DNA from: Ischnura elegans
Taxonomy: Eukaryota; Arthropoda; Insecta; Odonata; Coenagrionidae
Length of the DNA: 64,000 nt
Assembly (NCBI RefSeq): GCF_921293095.1
Contig: NC_060246.1
Location: forward strand, 109,844,941-109,908,940
Direction: 5' to 3'
This document shows positions 25,755 through 37,060 of the stretch, in pieces (position 1 is the stretch's first letter; the number at the start of each line of letters is the position of its first letter). The position numbers and the translations under genes were made by a program. The notes under the pieces were generated by a model. That model made no database searches and was not told the DNA's origin. It saw only the letters and a list, made by a program, of their open reading frames with translations.

Positions 25755-27195
25755 CAGCGCAACAGCAGAGCGCGCACTAACGTAGACCACTCAGGGTTGA
25801 TCCTGTAAGTATATCTTTCGACGCGTATGCCGATACCGAGTTTAATGCTTATAACGCGTTGGAAACATCAAATATCGGAGCATTGAACGCAGAAAATAGC
25901 AACCTCAAAAATGTTGGTATTCATATAGCAAATATCTATATATTGATATCGATGAATGTCGCTCGAACCTATTATAAATGGATGTATATTTACTATATTT
26001 TCTCTTGCATGTTTAAGTTGCTGAATTTAACTGCATGAATTGTTGGTTTGCATACCTTTCCTAGAAACTCAAAATAGTTAATAGATTTACTTTTCTCCGA
26101 TCTTGATACGGAAGCTGAATTCCAAAGCACTTAAATTGAAATTTGCTTTTCCATCATTTGTCGTTTTGTATCTGCCAAGAAAGTTCTCGCTAATGGAGGG
26201 CTCCTAAAAGAGTCAAACTCGGGACCATTGCCACCTCCGCCCTACACCATCATTATACTCCCCAATATTTCACGTGTCAACCTTTCACAACTTTTCCTCA
26301 CATTGCATTCGTAAGTGGTAAAGAATTCAAAGCATCGCGTCCTTACGGTGCCTTGGAGCTCCCCACGCTCTTGGTAATCGTCGATTAATCATTTGCTCCT
26401 GGTGCCAACATTTGTCTCGAGCTTGTCATTTCCTCTTTGTTAAGGATACGTGGACTGACAGCGGAAATTGAATTCTCGAAGTGCTAAAGCAATGCATGGT
26501 GCCACTTACTAACCGTGGCGATGGAAATCCACATTTACCGTCCCAACATAAGTCGCAAACATTTGAACAGTGTTTCCACAAAACTTCGTAGAACTGGGAC
26601 TTGAATGTTATGAATATTTTAACAAATAGTGAAGGGGAAGAAAATTTTTCCGCCTTCCGAAATTTCATTTATTCATGGTGGTCTTGATTTTTTCAGAAGA
26701 AAATTTTGCGTTCCCATGAGACGCAAAAATGTAGGAGGATATTACGAAACTTTTCATAGAAGCAGCCAAGGTTTCGTTTGATGAACATTATTATTAATGA
26801 ATTCTTAGATAGCGATCCTGTGGAAACAAGAAATCTGCCTCAAGCTAGAGACGCTCAACAAAACTTGCTTCAATTCAATCCTATATTATTTCTCCGGAAC
26901 TGATGAAATAAAATAATATCGACAAGAAATTCTTAATTTTGTATTCAAAAGTTTTTATTGCCAAAGTAAGGTAGATTAATAGGTCTTGTAGTGCTAAGAT
27001 ATGAACAGTTGATTTTGGCATATCTTCTTTGATGCCAAAAAATCTTAGTCGTGCTTCAGTAAAACTCAGTATTCAGCGCCTAAAAAGTCAATTATTTCAT
27101 CGATAGTGATTATAATAATAGTATTATCTCAAATGCAATTAGGTACCCTCAGTTAATAGCATTTTTATCTTATAATCGAGATATACTTTCAATAT
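25755..27195. other. Non-coding stretch with one small hairpin
   Basis: AT-rich, no gene recognised. An inverted repeat TTTTGGCAT / ATGCCAAAA with a 10-base loop (27013-27040), flanked by CTAAGAT / ATCTTAG (26994-27000, 27042-27048), is the only structure noted. Confidence 0.5.
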
Positions 27196-27310
27196 CCATT
27201 AAAGTCCTGCCAGCATCCATGCCGTGGATAACTAGACTGGACCCAAACTCGCGACCTTCGGTATGGCATTAGTCTAACCCCGCCACACAACCACCGGGGC
27301 CGGCGGAAGA
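27196..27310 (-). mobile_element. tRNA-derived SINE fragment
   Basis: On the minus strand an A box-like TGGTTGTGTGG (27293-27283) is followed 43 bases later by a B box-like GAGTTTGGGTCC (27250-27239), the spacing of a tRNA promoter. The region is GC-rich in AT-rich surroundings (GGCCCCGGTGG head). The body beyond is short and degraded. It does not fold as an intact tRNA. Confidence 0.6.
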
Positions 27311-28639
27311 GATCATTTTACATTTTTGCTCCCAAAGTGGAGCCTTTTTTTTTCAAGTAATAGGAAGCGTTGAATGCTAGGAGAACCTTAGAGGCGCGTG
27401 CTGTGGTCCAGGGAATGAGACCCATACATGTCGTTCAATTCTTCGAATAAAACCAAGTATTTGCGCAAACTGAGCTCAATCTAATGCGTGCAATGTGTAT
27501 ATTGCGGCTCAGTCGACAACAAGGCCTTAGGGATGCGAGGGGAGTGTGAGACGTGGTGTGAGGTGGGGAGGGCGGTCGCCATGGTAAACTAATAGATGGT
27601 ATGAGTGAGGAGGGGATCAGATGCGATGGGTGCAGCATTTTGCTGCAAGAGAAACCATTAATCCAGGTGCAATAGCATTTTCAAGAATTAAAAAAAAAAA
27701 AGAAAAACCTGAAAGAGATGTATTTCAACCATCTCTCTTCAGAGTTGAACTACTAATTTTGAAAAACTGGAAATTTTTCACCTCTAATGTGGTTTGAATC
27801 CTAGTTTGGAGATTTCTTTAAAGTTGAAAAGACTAGTGGCTCCTTGCGAAATTAATAAAAAAACTTGTTGGTGGTAGTCAGCATTGGCTTCCAAATGAGA
27901 TATAACCAAATATGTTAAATGTATTAAATCTCATATTGATCGATTATAAATTCTCTCAATGCAAGATAAATCAAATCTACTCTATTCCATACACCTAAAA
28001 TTATTTTTGTTGATTGATAAAGTGTTGTTGGTGGATGTGCACGTGTCTAAAAATCGTTTGTTGAAGACAATGAGCAAGGGAAAGTAAGGTGTGAGGAAAA
28101 GAGTTGCCAAGTTGTTTCCCAACTTATTCCTTCCGAATAAATTTAATAACCATTGATGCATCTATCTCGGAGACGAAAAGCCACAAAGTTTGCAAACGTG
28201 ACCAAAGTGTTAACAAGAAACGTGAGGATGGGAAAGGTGAGGAAATCTCGGGAAGGAGCAGGAGGCGGCGGATGAGAAATTGGTGTTTTCAGGCGTGTTG
28301 GGTGATTAATGGAACATAGTCACCCCATTTGCATCCGTTATAAGTAAGACATGACGAAAAAACCCTACTCCTAAGAACGAATTCAGACGTTCGCGACCAG
28401 CAAAATAAAGTTTGAAAAGCCTCTGCATCGCGGCATTGTCAGGAGAGAGGTTGGCGACTTCAGCGCCTCGGGCAAGAGTCTTCGCGGAAGAATTATTATT
28501 GCACCCCCAGGCGCTCCTTTTAAAGTGCGATTTCTCTCTCCTCAGAATTTTCGCAGGGAAACAGGAAAATGAGACACGGTGGCCCATCTGTTCGGAAAAG
28601 GAGGAGATTATTCGTGGTTTCCATATCTAAAGTCTGCAC
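27311..28639. other. Non-coding stretch, nothing recognised
   Basis: Includes overlapping frames at 28306-28630 on both strands without a recognisable domain or convincing splice signals. Confidence 0.5.
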
Positions 28640-28900
28640 TCGACAAGAGGAGGGAAATGAAAAAGAGCAAGAGAGAGGTGAGAAATGATAGGGGTAGGAT
28701 GGGATGGAGAAGAGAAAGGTGGTGAAGGGAGGGTATTTAAGGGATGGGATTAGGAAAGAATGAGATGCGTGGAGGTGGAAGGATGAGGGTGGTTGTTGCT
28801 CTAGGATTTAAGGTGACTGGAAGAGAAGGGAAATGTGCAGATGGAGGCCTTGGGCTGTGCAGGCGGAGAAAGGAGAAAACTATTACCGCGGTGAATGAGA
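28640..28900. repeat. Purine-rich tract
   Basis: The plus strand is dominated by A and G (GAGAGGTGAG, GGGATGGGAT runs). The 69-codon frame 28744-28953 is a by-product. Confidence 0.6.
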
Positions 28901-29438
28901 TAAATCACTCCTTAATCCTGCGTTACACCGGCAAGACACTAAGCTCGGGCTAGAGCGTTAGAGAAAGGACAAGCCTCTTGGGGCGCGGGGCAGTAAAAAG
29001 TTCCACAGGATCCAAATGACCTCAGCACTTAACGAGATTCGAGTTTTTCGCAATTTTTATACAATTACCAAGGCAACTGTTAGTAACTACACGTGCATGT
29101 AATACGACGGATGCTTCACTATAATCGACTGATGGTGTTGTTCAGTAAAATTTCCAACTTTTTCTAATGCTTTGGCAATTCGTGTAAAAGAATGTGTGAA
29201 CGATTAAAGGATGGTTGCATGGAAGTATAAACCCGATTTATGAGTTTTATAGCGCCAATTCGTTCTACTGAGTACGCATCTATAAAATGTACGCAACTAC
29301 CCTGTACGGTATTCATTAAAGGATATTGGGTTACATCTAAGCTGGATAACTTATAATTAAACCACTTATACATTACTTTCCTATTTTCACTTGGTTTTTT
29401 GCACCACTAACTCAATCAGTGATTCAACCCGATGATGA
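28901..29438. other. Non-coding stretch, nothing recognised
   Basis: No gene, repeat or RNA could be supported. Confidence 0.5.
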
Positions 29439-29640
29439 TTTAAGTAAGTAAGGGTAGAGCTCACGCAGAGATAAGCCACAGGCATGTGAATTTCACACAT
29501 TCAGGGTAGAGACGGGGTAGGCTCGGAAATCGAGGACTTTCTGTGTGGTTGTTCGAATAGGCACACTCTTATCAAACCCAGTACCCATTAATCAACACCA
29601 CAATGCTCCTCCCGCTGCGCTACTGCGCTCTCCTAAAGAG
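29439..29640 (-). mobile_element. tRNA-derived SINE
   Basis: On the minus strand a good A box TAGCGCAGCGGG (29622-29611) and a B box-like GGGTTTGATAAG (29579-29568) are 43 bases apart, the tRNA promoter spacing. The body runs to about 29450 and ends in a short TTAC repeat (29442-29451), typical of a SINE tail. The body string GGGTAGAG...ATAAGCC...TTTCACACATTCA recurs at 20.8 kb. Confidence 0.7.
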
Positions 29641-30329
29641 ACTCAAAGGAGATTTCATCAGTTCATATTGAAATTACAACATATTGGGTTGCAAAAGTAT
29701 ATATTTCATGTGAATCTGTTTCTTCTTGTTGATTTATGACTAAATATTCAATTTTTAGCCACCTTGTAATGAATATGAAAGCATATTTTTTTATCATGTC
29801 TGAGGAACTTTAAGAGAATGCAAACGGAAGGTAGTCATTGATGTGTAGCACCAGCTGTCAAGGAATGGAATATTGCAATTTTAAAATACAGAAAAAATAA
29901 AATTTAAAATTTTTCTTGCACATTTGATTTAATTTGGCGAATATAGAATTACTGCTCAGAGTCATGTGGTTATGATGAAAAGAAATTGGTATATGTACAT
30001 GGAACTACCGTGTTTCATAATTGCTTTGTAATGACATATAAAATGAATGCTTTTAGTGATATTAATAAATTATTTCGTTCCATTTGTAAGCTTTTTTATT
30101 CCCTTTGAGTAACTTGGAATGATGCATCAATCTGGTTAAAAGGTGTACGGCAATGTCTGGCGTGAGTGTGACTGGGCCAGCAGGGAGGCGTGGTCACGTC
30201 GTCCCCCCAACATTCAATGGAATTAGGAAGGGCGGCGAGTTACTACTTGCTTTCTTACCTTTCTCAATTGCCGCAGGGGAAGTGTCCCCTCCATAGTGAT
30301 TCGAAAGATAGGACGCAGAATTTCCTGAA
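29641..30329. other. Non-coding stretch, nothing recognised
   Basis: AT-rich, no gene or repeat recognised. Confidence 0.55.
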
Positions 30330-30760
30330 GAGATCAAAGACGGTCGCAGCAGAGGTAAAAAGGAGGGCGCGGAGAAGAGAGGAGTGGAGTAAGGAGGAGA
30401 TTGCTCGGGGAAAGTAGGAGATAGATCGAAATTCGGACTTGAAGGATCGAAAAAAGGGGAGGGAACTTCAGAAGATAGGAGTGGCTGCATCGAGGGAAAG
30501 AGAGAAAGGGGGAGGAAGAAGGGAGAAGGAAGGAGCGTGAGGATGAAAAAATGGTCTGTTAATGAGAAGAAGAGAGCGCTGATGAATCACGGAGTGAACA
30601 CCAGTCTTTGTTGAAAGATATTGCAATTGCTGTTGTGTCATTGCCAAGAGAGACGACCGACGGCGGAAATGATTAGAGAGGTAGAGAGGAATGGAGAAAA
30701 GGAGGAGGAAGAGAAGAAGGAGGAGAATAGGGAAAGGAAGCTGTGAGAGTATGTTTGTCC
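30330..30760. repeat. Purine-rich tract
   Basis: Long stretches of A/G on the plus strand (GGAGGGCGCGGAGAAGAGAGG, GGAGAAAAGGAGGAGGAAGAG). Frames on both strands (30190-30490, 30691-30882) are compositional. Confidence 0.65.
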
Positions 30761-30942
30761 GATCTTTGAAATTAATGAAGCCCTTTGTTCAAAACAATGG
30801 AATGCAGGTTGCTATACTTAGCTTGCGGTACCACAAGAAGTCAGTTTGTACCGTTCAATTTGGCCGGCTACCCTGTTTTTAAACGAGAATGTACGCCAAA
30901 TGTCAATGTTAAGGAATTGATTTTCAACTAACATGTACTATA

Positions 30943-31297
30943 CTATGGATCCCCAGAATTTTATTTTAGGAACACCAGTAAGCCAGTAGGAACCAAAATT
31001 ATCAATGATGTTTAGGTTGAAAACGTAGCATTTTTAAAGTAGAGAAACTTTGAGCCAAGCTTTACGATTTTCCGCGAGTTTTCCCCGTTACCGGATGATC
31101 TGGAAAACTCATGGATTTGAATGCTATGCCTACATTTGCCTTTGCTTTTGTCCAGAGCATCTTGCAGCAGTGCTAACTTTTTCGCCCAATTGGACATAGT
31201 TTCTGTAGTTTACAATGGCGCGTTTTCTACTTATGCGTCATCAGTAATTTTAGTTCCTACTGGCATCAGCTATCCAGGGTTAAAATTTCGTGGCATA
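30943..31297. repeat. Long imperfect inverted repeat (foldback or MITE-like)
   Basis: The left arm, about 30943-31053, is matched by the reverse complement of 31297-31186. The core GCCAGTAGGAAC-AAAATTA (left 30982 onward, right arm reversed from 31264) continues through GAAAACG, CATT, AGAAAC and CCAA with roughly 75 percent identity by eye over about 77 bases. Outer parts (TATGCCACGAAATTTT versus TATGGATCCCCAGAATTTT) match more weakly and both start after TA. The loop of about 130 bases is unrelated. No coding capacity. Confidence 0.55.
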
Positions 31298-32900
31298 CTT
31301 TTTCTCCACCCACTATGGCCGATTAGAGGAATGATTAGAAAAAGATATGCCTTGAGGAGAAGCTGGAATACATCTGGGATAGTCCGCCAAAGCAGTTTTA
31401 GTAAGTAATGGTGGTCGAGATGAGAATGAAGTGGTTGGGATGGGAAGGAGAGGGAGCTGATAAGGGTCTTGCGTTCGCCACGGGGCCTCAGGGAGGGGGA
31501 GGGGAGAGCGAGTGGAGAGCTGTCCGGTGGGGATTCAGCGCTCCGACCGAAGGAAGACCCCAGCGACCCCTTCGTCTTCAAATGAGGCAGTGCACAGGCT
31601 CTTGGAAAAGAAAGAGGTCCAGATTTTTTCAACTTTTATATCCTCCGTCTTTGCTTGGAAGACAGTCCGAGCCCTGTTCCCAGGCGCCTCGAGTCACGGT
31701 TGATGTAAAATGAACACCGAAAGGAGGTTGAAGCATATTATCTGGAGAAAAAAATGAGTAAGTTTCTATACATATCCACAATCGTTTGAAATTTTTCCCT
31801 CTCGGGATACTTACGTTATGAATGACGTAAAGATCCCTAGAGGGACGGCCCACCGTCTGAAAGCTGATGATGAGGAGCTGATTCAGCGATTCAATGGAGA
31901 AATGGGAAGAGTTACGCACGCAGTTCAAGGAGGGAAATGGGCAGTTGTAGGTAATGGGCGGGGATAACTGTGATAGCCGAAGTGGAGCAGTGGACTGCAA
32001 AGAGCATAGAGGAATACTTTAGAGCATTGAACCATACCCAAGGCCTGAAGCCTACTTATCCATTTGTAAGGTTAGCAGCAACATTTGCTTTATGCTATAC
32101 ATAGTGTAACGTCATACCTTGTGTGGACTTCATATTTATTTATTCCCTTTAACTTATTTAATTTAATTAATATCGTTCGTTAATTAGATTTTGATTGCAT
32201 TCATTTAAATGTCAATATATGTTTTGCTCTGTTGATGTTTTTGATTGTCTACTGTTTGTGTAAAGGAACGTTGGCATGTGTTGCTGCTCAAAATAAGACG
32301 ATTGCTAAAACAAGGTTTAAGAAAGAAGACGTGAAGTAAAAAGGGGCAATGCCAAATTGAGATTCAAAGGAAGTCAATACTATTTGAGGGATTCCGACAT
32401 CTCAGCAAGTAATTTTTGTGTTTCAAGTAACATGTTTGAATTTATGTAAGTTGCATAAAAATATCCTTCAAACTTTACACTCAGTTGTTAGTGTAGGTAC
32501 CAGTCATAAATAACCGTATTCATTTGTTAAGAACAATTCTAAATCAAAACTGAAAGGCCCATGACCACGATTTACCGTGTTCGGCTATCACGAACTTAAA
32601 TTGTGAAGAACTAGCTAATGAGAAACAATTGATTTCCTTCGAATCCATGAGAGAACATTTATATTCTAGGTAGGCTATCCTTTTACTCCATCATCAGTTG
32701 AACTTAAGACTCCTCTAAGAGCTTCGTCGTGCTCACTAAACTATTTCTAAAGGAATACCCTAGGGTGTGGGAAGAGTCTAGAATAGATATCGTCCATGTG
32801 ACCCTCCAAAAAATGAGCGCAGTGGCACGAAAGTCACTCTGAAGGAATCACGACTCCCATCCTTTGTGAACCTAAAAAATCTAAATCAATCGGAATTCCA
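31298..32900. other. Non-coding stretch, nothing recognised
   Basis: Includes frames at 31270-32000 on both strands in a purine-rich patch (31408-31560), without recognisable domain. Confidence 0.5.
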
Positions 32901-32904
32901 ACCA

Positions 32905-33425
32905 AATTTGCAATATGAGCAAAATGGCAATTGAAATATTAACTCCGAAATTACTTAGTATGAAACCAAAATCAAGATCTATCAGACTTTTGTACGACTT
33001 GTAATTATCTACGGTTGCGACATTTGGTCACTAGCAAAGTTTAAAGAAAAAATTGCTAATAATCTTTGAAAGCGAAGTACTAAGGAACATATTTGGGCCT
33101 ATTTATGAAGCAAGCGTTTGGAGAATCAGAAAAAAATGGGATGTGATAGATATTTATTGTGAGCCGAAGATAGTTGCAGCAATAAAAAGTAAGTGCATAA
33201 GATGACTGGGCCTTATATTGAGAAGGGAGTAAACCAGTACGATAAAACAGGTTTTTCATGGATGACCCAATGGTAAAAGACCTCTAGGAAGAGCAAGACT
33301 GCACTGGAGAGGCCAAGTAGTGGAGGATGTATGATGAGCAAAAATAGAAAAGACGGAGAAGAGTGGAGGCGGATCGTTGACGTGGCCAAAAACCATCTTT
33401 AAGTAAGTAAGTAAGCAAATAAAGC
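32905..33425 (+). pseudogene. Degraded LINE 3' end (RT downstream region and C-terminus)
   Basis: With frameshifts and stops the plus strand reads, in order, KIKIYQTFVRLVIIYGCDIW, FESEVLRNIFGPIYEASVWR, then KWDVIDIYCEPKIVAAIKSK, then GKRPLGRARLHWRGQVVEDV and EKSGGGSLTWPKTIF. These correspond to the conserved order seen after the RT domain in many arthropod LINEs: LYKTLIRPV.TYGSE.W; RRIFGP; ELY.L..EPDIV..IK..RLRW.GH; GRRP.GRPR.RW.D.V.KD; EWR..V..AK. It ends in a TAAG repeat (33401-33416) and AATAAA. Multiple in-frame stops make it a dead copy; 5' parts, including the catalytic RT motifs, are missing. Confidence 0.75.
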
Positions 33426-33559
33426 CCTCGGAAATTCTTCACAGGTTGTCATAACATAATGGGCTCTCTCGTGGTCACTTGTACATTCAAACTAATTTTT
33501 GCCGGCGTATTACAGTAGCAGTTGTAACATCGTCCAACCAACTGATAGACGTGTATCAG
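33426..33559. other. Short spacer, nothing recognised
   Basis: No feature seen. Confidence 0.5.
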
Positions 33560-34140
33560 TCCATCGATGGGGAAGTTGGGGATGATTGCTGTTCCTTGAT
33601 TCTCTCGGATCCAAAAAAGAGGATTATTCTTTCACGAAAAGAGAAGCGTGTAATTTAAGGAAAGGACAAAGAGGAAAGGATTACGGTGGGAGAGTGATGA
33701 GAAATAAAAGAGAGCGAGAGAGAGAGGTCGTGGTGGATGGAGGGGGAAAGAATATGAGAGGGGGGGGGGGGAGAGACGGAGATAATGGAATCGGAAGAAG
33801 AAGAAGGATGGAGGAGGAAGGTCTGGACGTATTGCTACCACTGGTGAGAATCAATGTTTTCTTTCGCAGAGTTTCTCCGCGATGGTGTGGGGGGGGGGGG
33901 GAGAGAAGTGCGGGGGTGAGGGATTGGTCCACCATTGAATAGTGTGGATGAGAGAGGGAAAGGAGGGCGGGAGACATCTGGAGGGCAAAAGGGGAAGATG
34001 ATGGATGCACGTTAATAAGGAGGGTATGAGAAAGTTACGGGGCGGAGTCGAGGGGAGGTGCGCAGGGGAGTGTGGGCGAAGATGTGGCGAATGAATGCGA
34101 GCAGGGGGTGGGAGGGAGAGGAAGGGAAGGGACCGTGATG
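33560..34140. repeat. Purine-rich tract with two long G runs
   Basis: A/G-dominated plus strand with G12 at 33760-33771 and G13 at 33889-33901, plus GA-rich stretches. Frames on both strands (33586-33942 plus; 33632-34275 minus) reflect composition. Such sequence can form G-quadruplex or triplex DNA in vitro. Confidence 0.75.
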
Positions 34141-35480
34141 CATTGCACGGACGAAGAAATCCCTTCGCCTCCTCTTTGCCAGCAATTTCTTTTTCCTTTC
34201 TCTTTTTTTTTTGACCCCGGACACACAGGAATGAGAAAAACTGCTTCTCTCCCAAACTCTTTCCCTCCCACGCACGATGAACTCTGGTCGTCAGGAAAAG
34301 GAAGGGTGGGGGCCGGGGTTGAGGCTACAAGTCACCCTTTCAAATTAACGCATATTGTTCCCCATAATTTTTTTTGAGAGAATGAGTCGAACAGAAAAAT
34401 GGCGGCCTTCTAGGGAGATAAATCTCTCGCATGGGACAAATCTTTTTCCTTCGCAACCTTTATTCTTCCTTTTTCTTAATTTTAACTTTCCTCTCGATTT
34501 GCCCTCCCATCCATTGTATCCATGACCAGATATCATCGTGTCCTTCCATACACGCTGCCGGCCCCAGCAGATGCAATTCTGTGAATTATGGCAGAGGAAG
34601 TGGTAGCATAATAGCCGTAATATCATGGGAATGAATGTAATTTTTACTCTGATATTTTCACTTACCCCTCAATTTTGCTTACTTACTACTAGATTCAGAG
34701 TCTACAAGAGGTGTCCCTTACCCATAGATGATATTTTGAGACATTTTTGATTTAGGCAAGTAGTGCCTTTATTGGTCGAGAAAATTTTCCAGAAGCTTCA
34801 AAAACTTCACCGTTTATTTGCAGCCGCAAATAGTAGAAGAATTTCCTTTTCCTTGATACGAACGAGTGTTTAAAGATGTCGTAATTTAATTTAGTCCCAT
34901 CGGTTTCAAGGAGAATCGGTAGATTTTTGAGCTCTAGTGTTGAACATTTAGCACATTGAATACTGCATTATTAGTACTCACTCTTGAACTAAGAACTTGC
35001 TCTGAAATGTTATTTCTCATAACGTCCTTCACTTGAGCATAATACTTCGTATAATCCATCGCAATTTCACTCTTCATTTATGACGGGGGCTACGCTAATG
35101 GCTTTTGGAGAAAGAAGGAATATCCAAGTATTTTTTCTCAAGGTTTATGAAAAGGGAATTCGCATAGTTTTTTCATGCAAGTGGCTCAGAATTTTGAACT
35201 TAAATATATAATTTTGTTGAATATCTTGGCAGTTATGCCTTATGCAATGGGGAAGCGACATTCACTCTCTGAGATACTTGGACATTGGTTTTTATATGTT
35301 TTTCTAAACATTCGAATCACTTTTTTTCTGTTTCAAGTGATTAAAATTATTTGAAAGTTTGGTTTCCATTGTCTGCTTCCCACAAAAACCCCTCAAGATA
35401 CTCTCCGCTAGCATCATAGCACGCACCCGCTTCGTCTCCGGTTTCTTCGGAGCCCTCCGACGCTAAGGAACTGCTCTTCT
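34141..35480. other. Non-coding stretch, nothing recognised
   Basis: Mixed composition, no gene or repeat recognised. Confidence 0.55.
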
Positions 35481-35900
35481 GATCTTCACATGAAACTCAC
35501 CATCTTGGGAACCCCTCTCCCCAACCTCCTTGCAAGCATCTCCTGCACCCCCGTACTCTTACCCCCCTCCAAACAGCCCCCCCAATTTTCTCCTCCAGCG
35601 ACCTCGCGTCTCCCTTCCCCTCATCTTGCGGCTTCATTTTTCCCTTCGTGGCGTGCCTACGCAAACTCTACGGCTCCCCTTCCCCCCCCCTCACGTTGGC
35701 TGCGAGTCATGTGCAAGGGAAGGCGGAGGGAGGCGGAATTTCATCGGATATTCCTCGCCGGAGGCGTCGACGGAGGGCGAACGTTTTTTCCTCTGGCGGC
35801 GGCCCCGGGCGATGCCATCGCCATCCACCTTGCCGCACCGTGAGGGGAGCAGCGAGGAGACATTGTTTGTGCCCCGCATATTTAGACAGGGTCGTCGTGA
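35481..35900. other. Pyrimidine-rich then CpG-rich patch
   Basis: 35481-35690 is C-rich with CCCCCC runs. 35690-35860 is dense in CpG (for example CGCCGGAGGCGTCGACGG). Overlapping frames 35490-35843, 35530-35904 and 35648-36016 have no recognisable domain. It could be a regulatory island or a 5' untranslated region, but no neighbouring coding exon was found. Confidence 0.35.
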
Positions 35901-36875
35901 ATAAAGCCTCCTCCTTCCGGGAAATACGGTGCACGATCAACCGAAAGAATCACTTATGCCCCATATATACCGAATTTGGTGATTGCCGAATGAATAATGA
36001 CGTTGAACTTCGTTAAAACCATTATTTTTATAATAAAAAAACAATAAACCATTGCCTCCTAGCACTTTTGGGTCATTGATTATAAAGTTGAGATTTTTCT
36101 CTCATATCTTGTTTTTTCCAAAGTGGGAAATCTAAATAAAAGTGAATTTGAGCCGTTACCAGGAAAAGATACGAAAACTTAATTATCCACGGCGATGATC
36201 TCGGGATGACTGCCAAAGAATTATTTTGTGAAACATATATTACAGTTCAAATAACTTATCTTCTATTTCCTTGCTTTGGTAATTAAGCTAGCCTTTCCTT
36301 TTGTGACGATCCTGGAGTTTCTGTGTTCCTAGAAAACAAGCTCCGAGCAAGAGATAAACCGACTCTGCGAGAGTTTGAGGGTGAAACCAGGAGATGTGCG
36401 GGTTGTTATCCAATGTGAATAGTGATAAAGGAAAATATTTTCCCGGGGTATATTATAAATTGAATATTTGACTTCTAGTTGACGGGGTAGATACTTCCAG
36501 CCCTGAAGGCAGCAGAGAAATTCAAGCATTCAGAGGGTTTTAGCGAGATAATTAATATGGATCCGTGGATATCATTACACTAATTAATTCAAGAGGAGAG
36601 GCTTGGGGGTATATTTTCCGATGTCTTGAGCGATGCCTGTGGGCTACAGCCATTATCCACCTCCGTTTCCTCCTCAACCGCTCCAATTCGCTCGCCTCCA
36701 TCTACCTACCAACCTTTATCATTCATTTATGCTCGTGGATTCTTCGGATACATTTATTTTTCCCTTTCTTTCTTGCAAATAATCTTTCTTCAAGCGTACC
36801 CCTCCTTTAAGGGTACAGAACATCAAGATTAAACTCAAGATGGAAGAGTATTGATCCATATACATTTAAATGGGT
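35901..36875. other. Non-coding stretch, nothing recognised
   Basis: AT-rich with short frames at 36329-36832, no recognisable domain. Confidence 0.55.
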
Positions 36876-37060
36876 TAGAAACTAGCTTCAAAATCTTCAA
36901 AAAGTTGCAATTTCTGTGCTATGTTATGAAAACGAGGCATGGATTTTCAAGACAAGTAATGAGTTAAATAGGCTAAAATGCACCAAGGGACCACTACAAG
37001 CAACCTAAAATTTACTAGGTATGAGCAATTATTATATATTTGTGAAAAATGACAATGCAT
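36876..37060 (+). pseudogene. Degraded LINE reverse transcriptase fragment
   Basis: The plus strand reads KLQNLQKVAISVLCYENEAW then IFKTSNELNRLKCTKG. This matches the post-RT segment of arthropod LINEs: a lead-in, then I/L-P-x-L-x-Y-G-x-E-x-W-x-L, then a helix ending L..x-E-M. Stops follow at once. Only about 50 residues are recognisable. Confidence 0.5.

Noticed and set aside
33586..34275. Overlapping frames on both strands, 69-134 codons
   Set aside because: Produced by an A/G-rich tract with G runs; Arg/Gly/Glu on one strand, Pro/Ser/Leu on the other.
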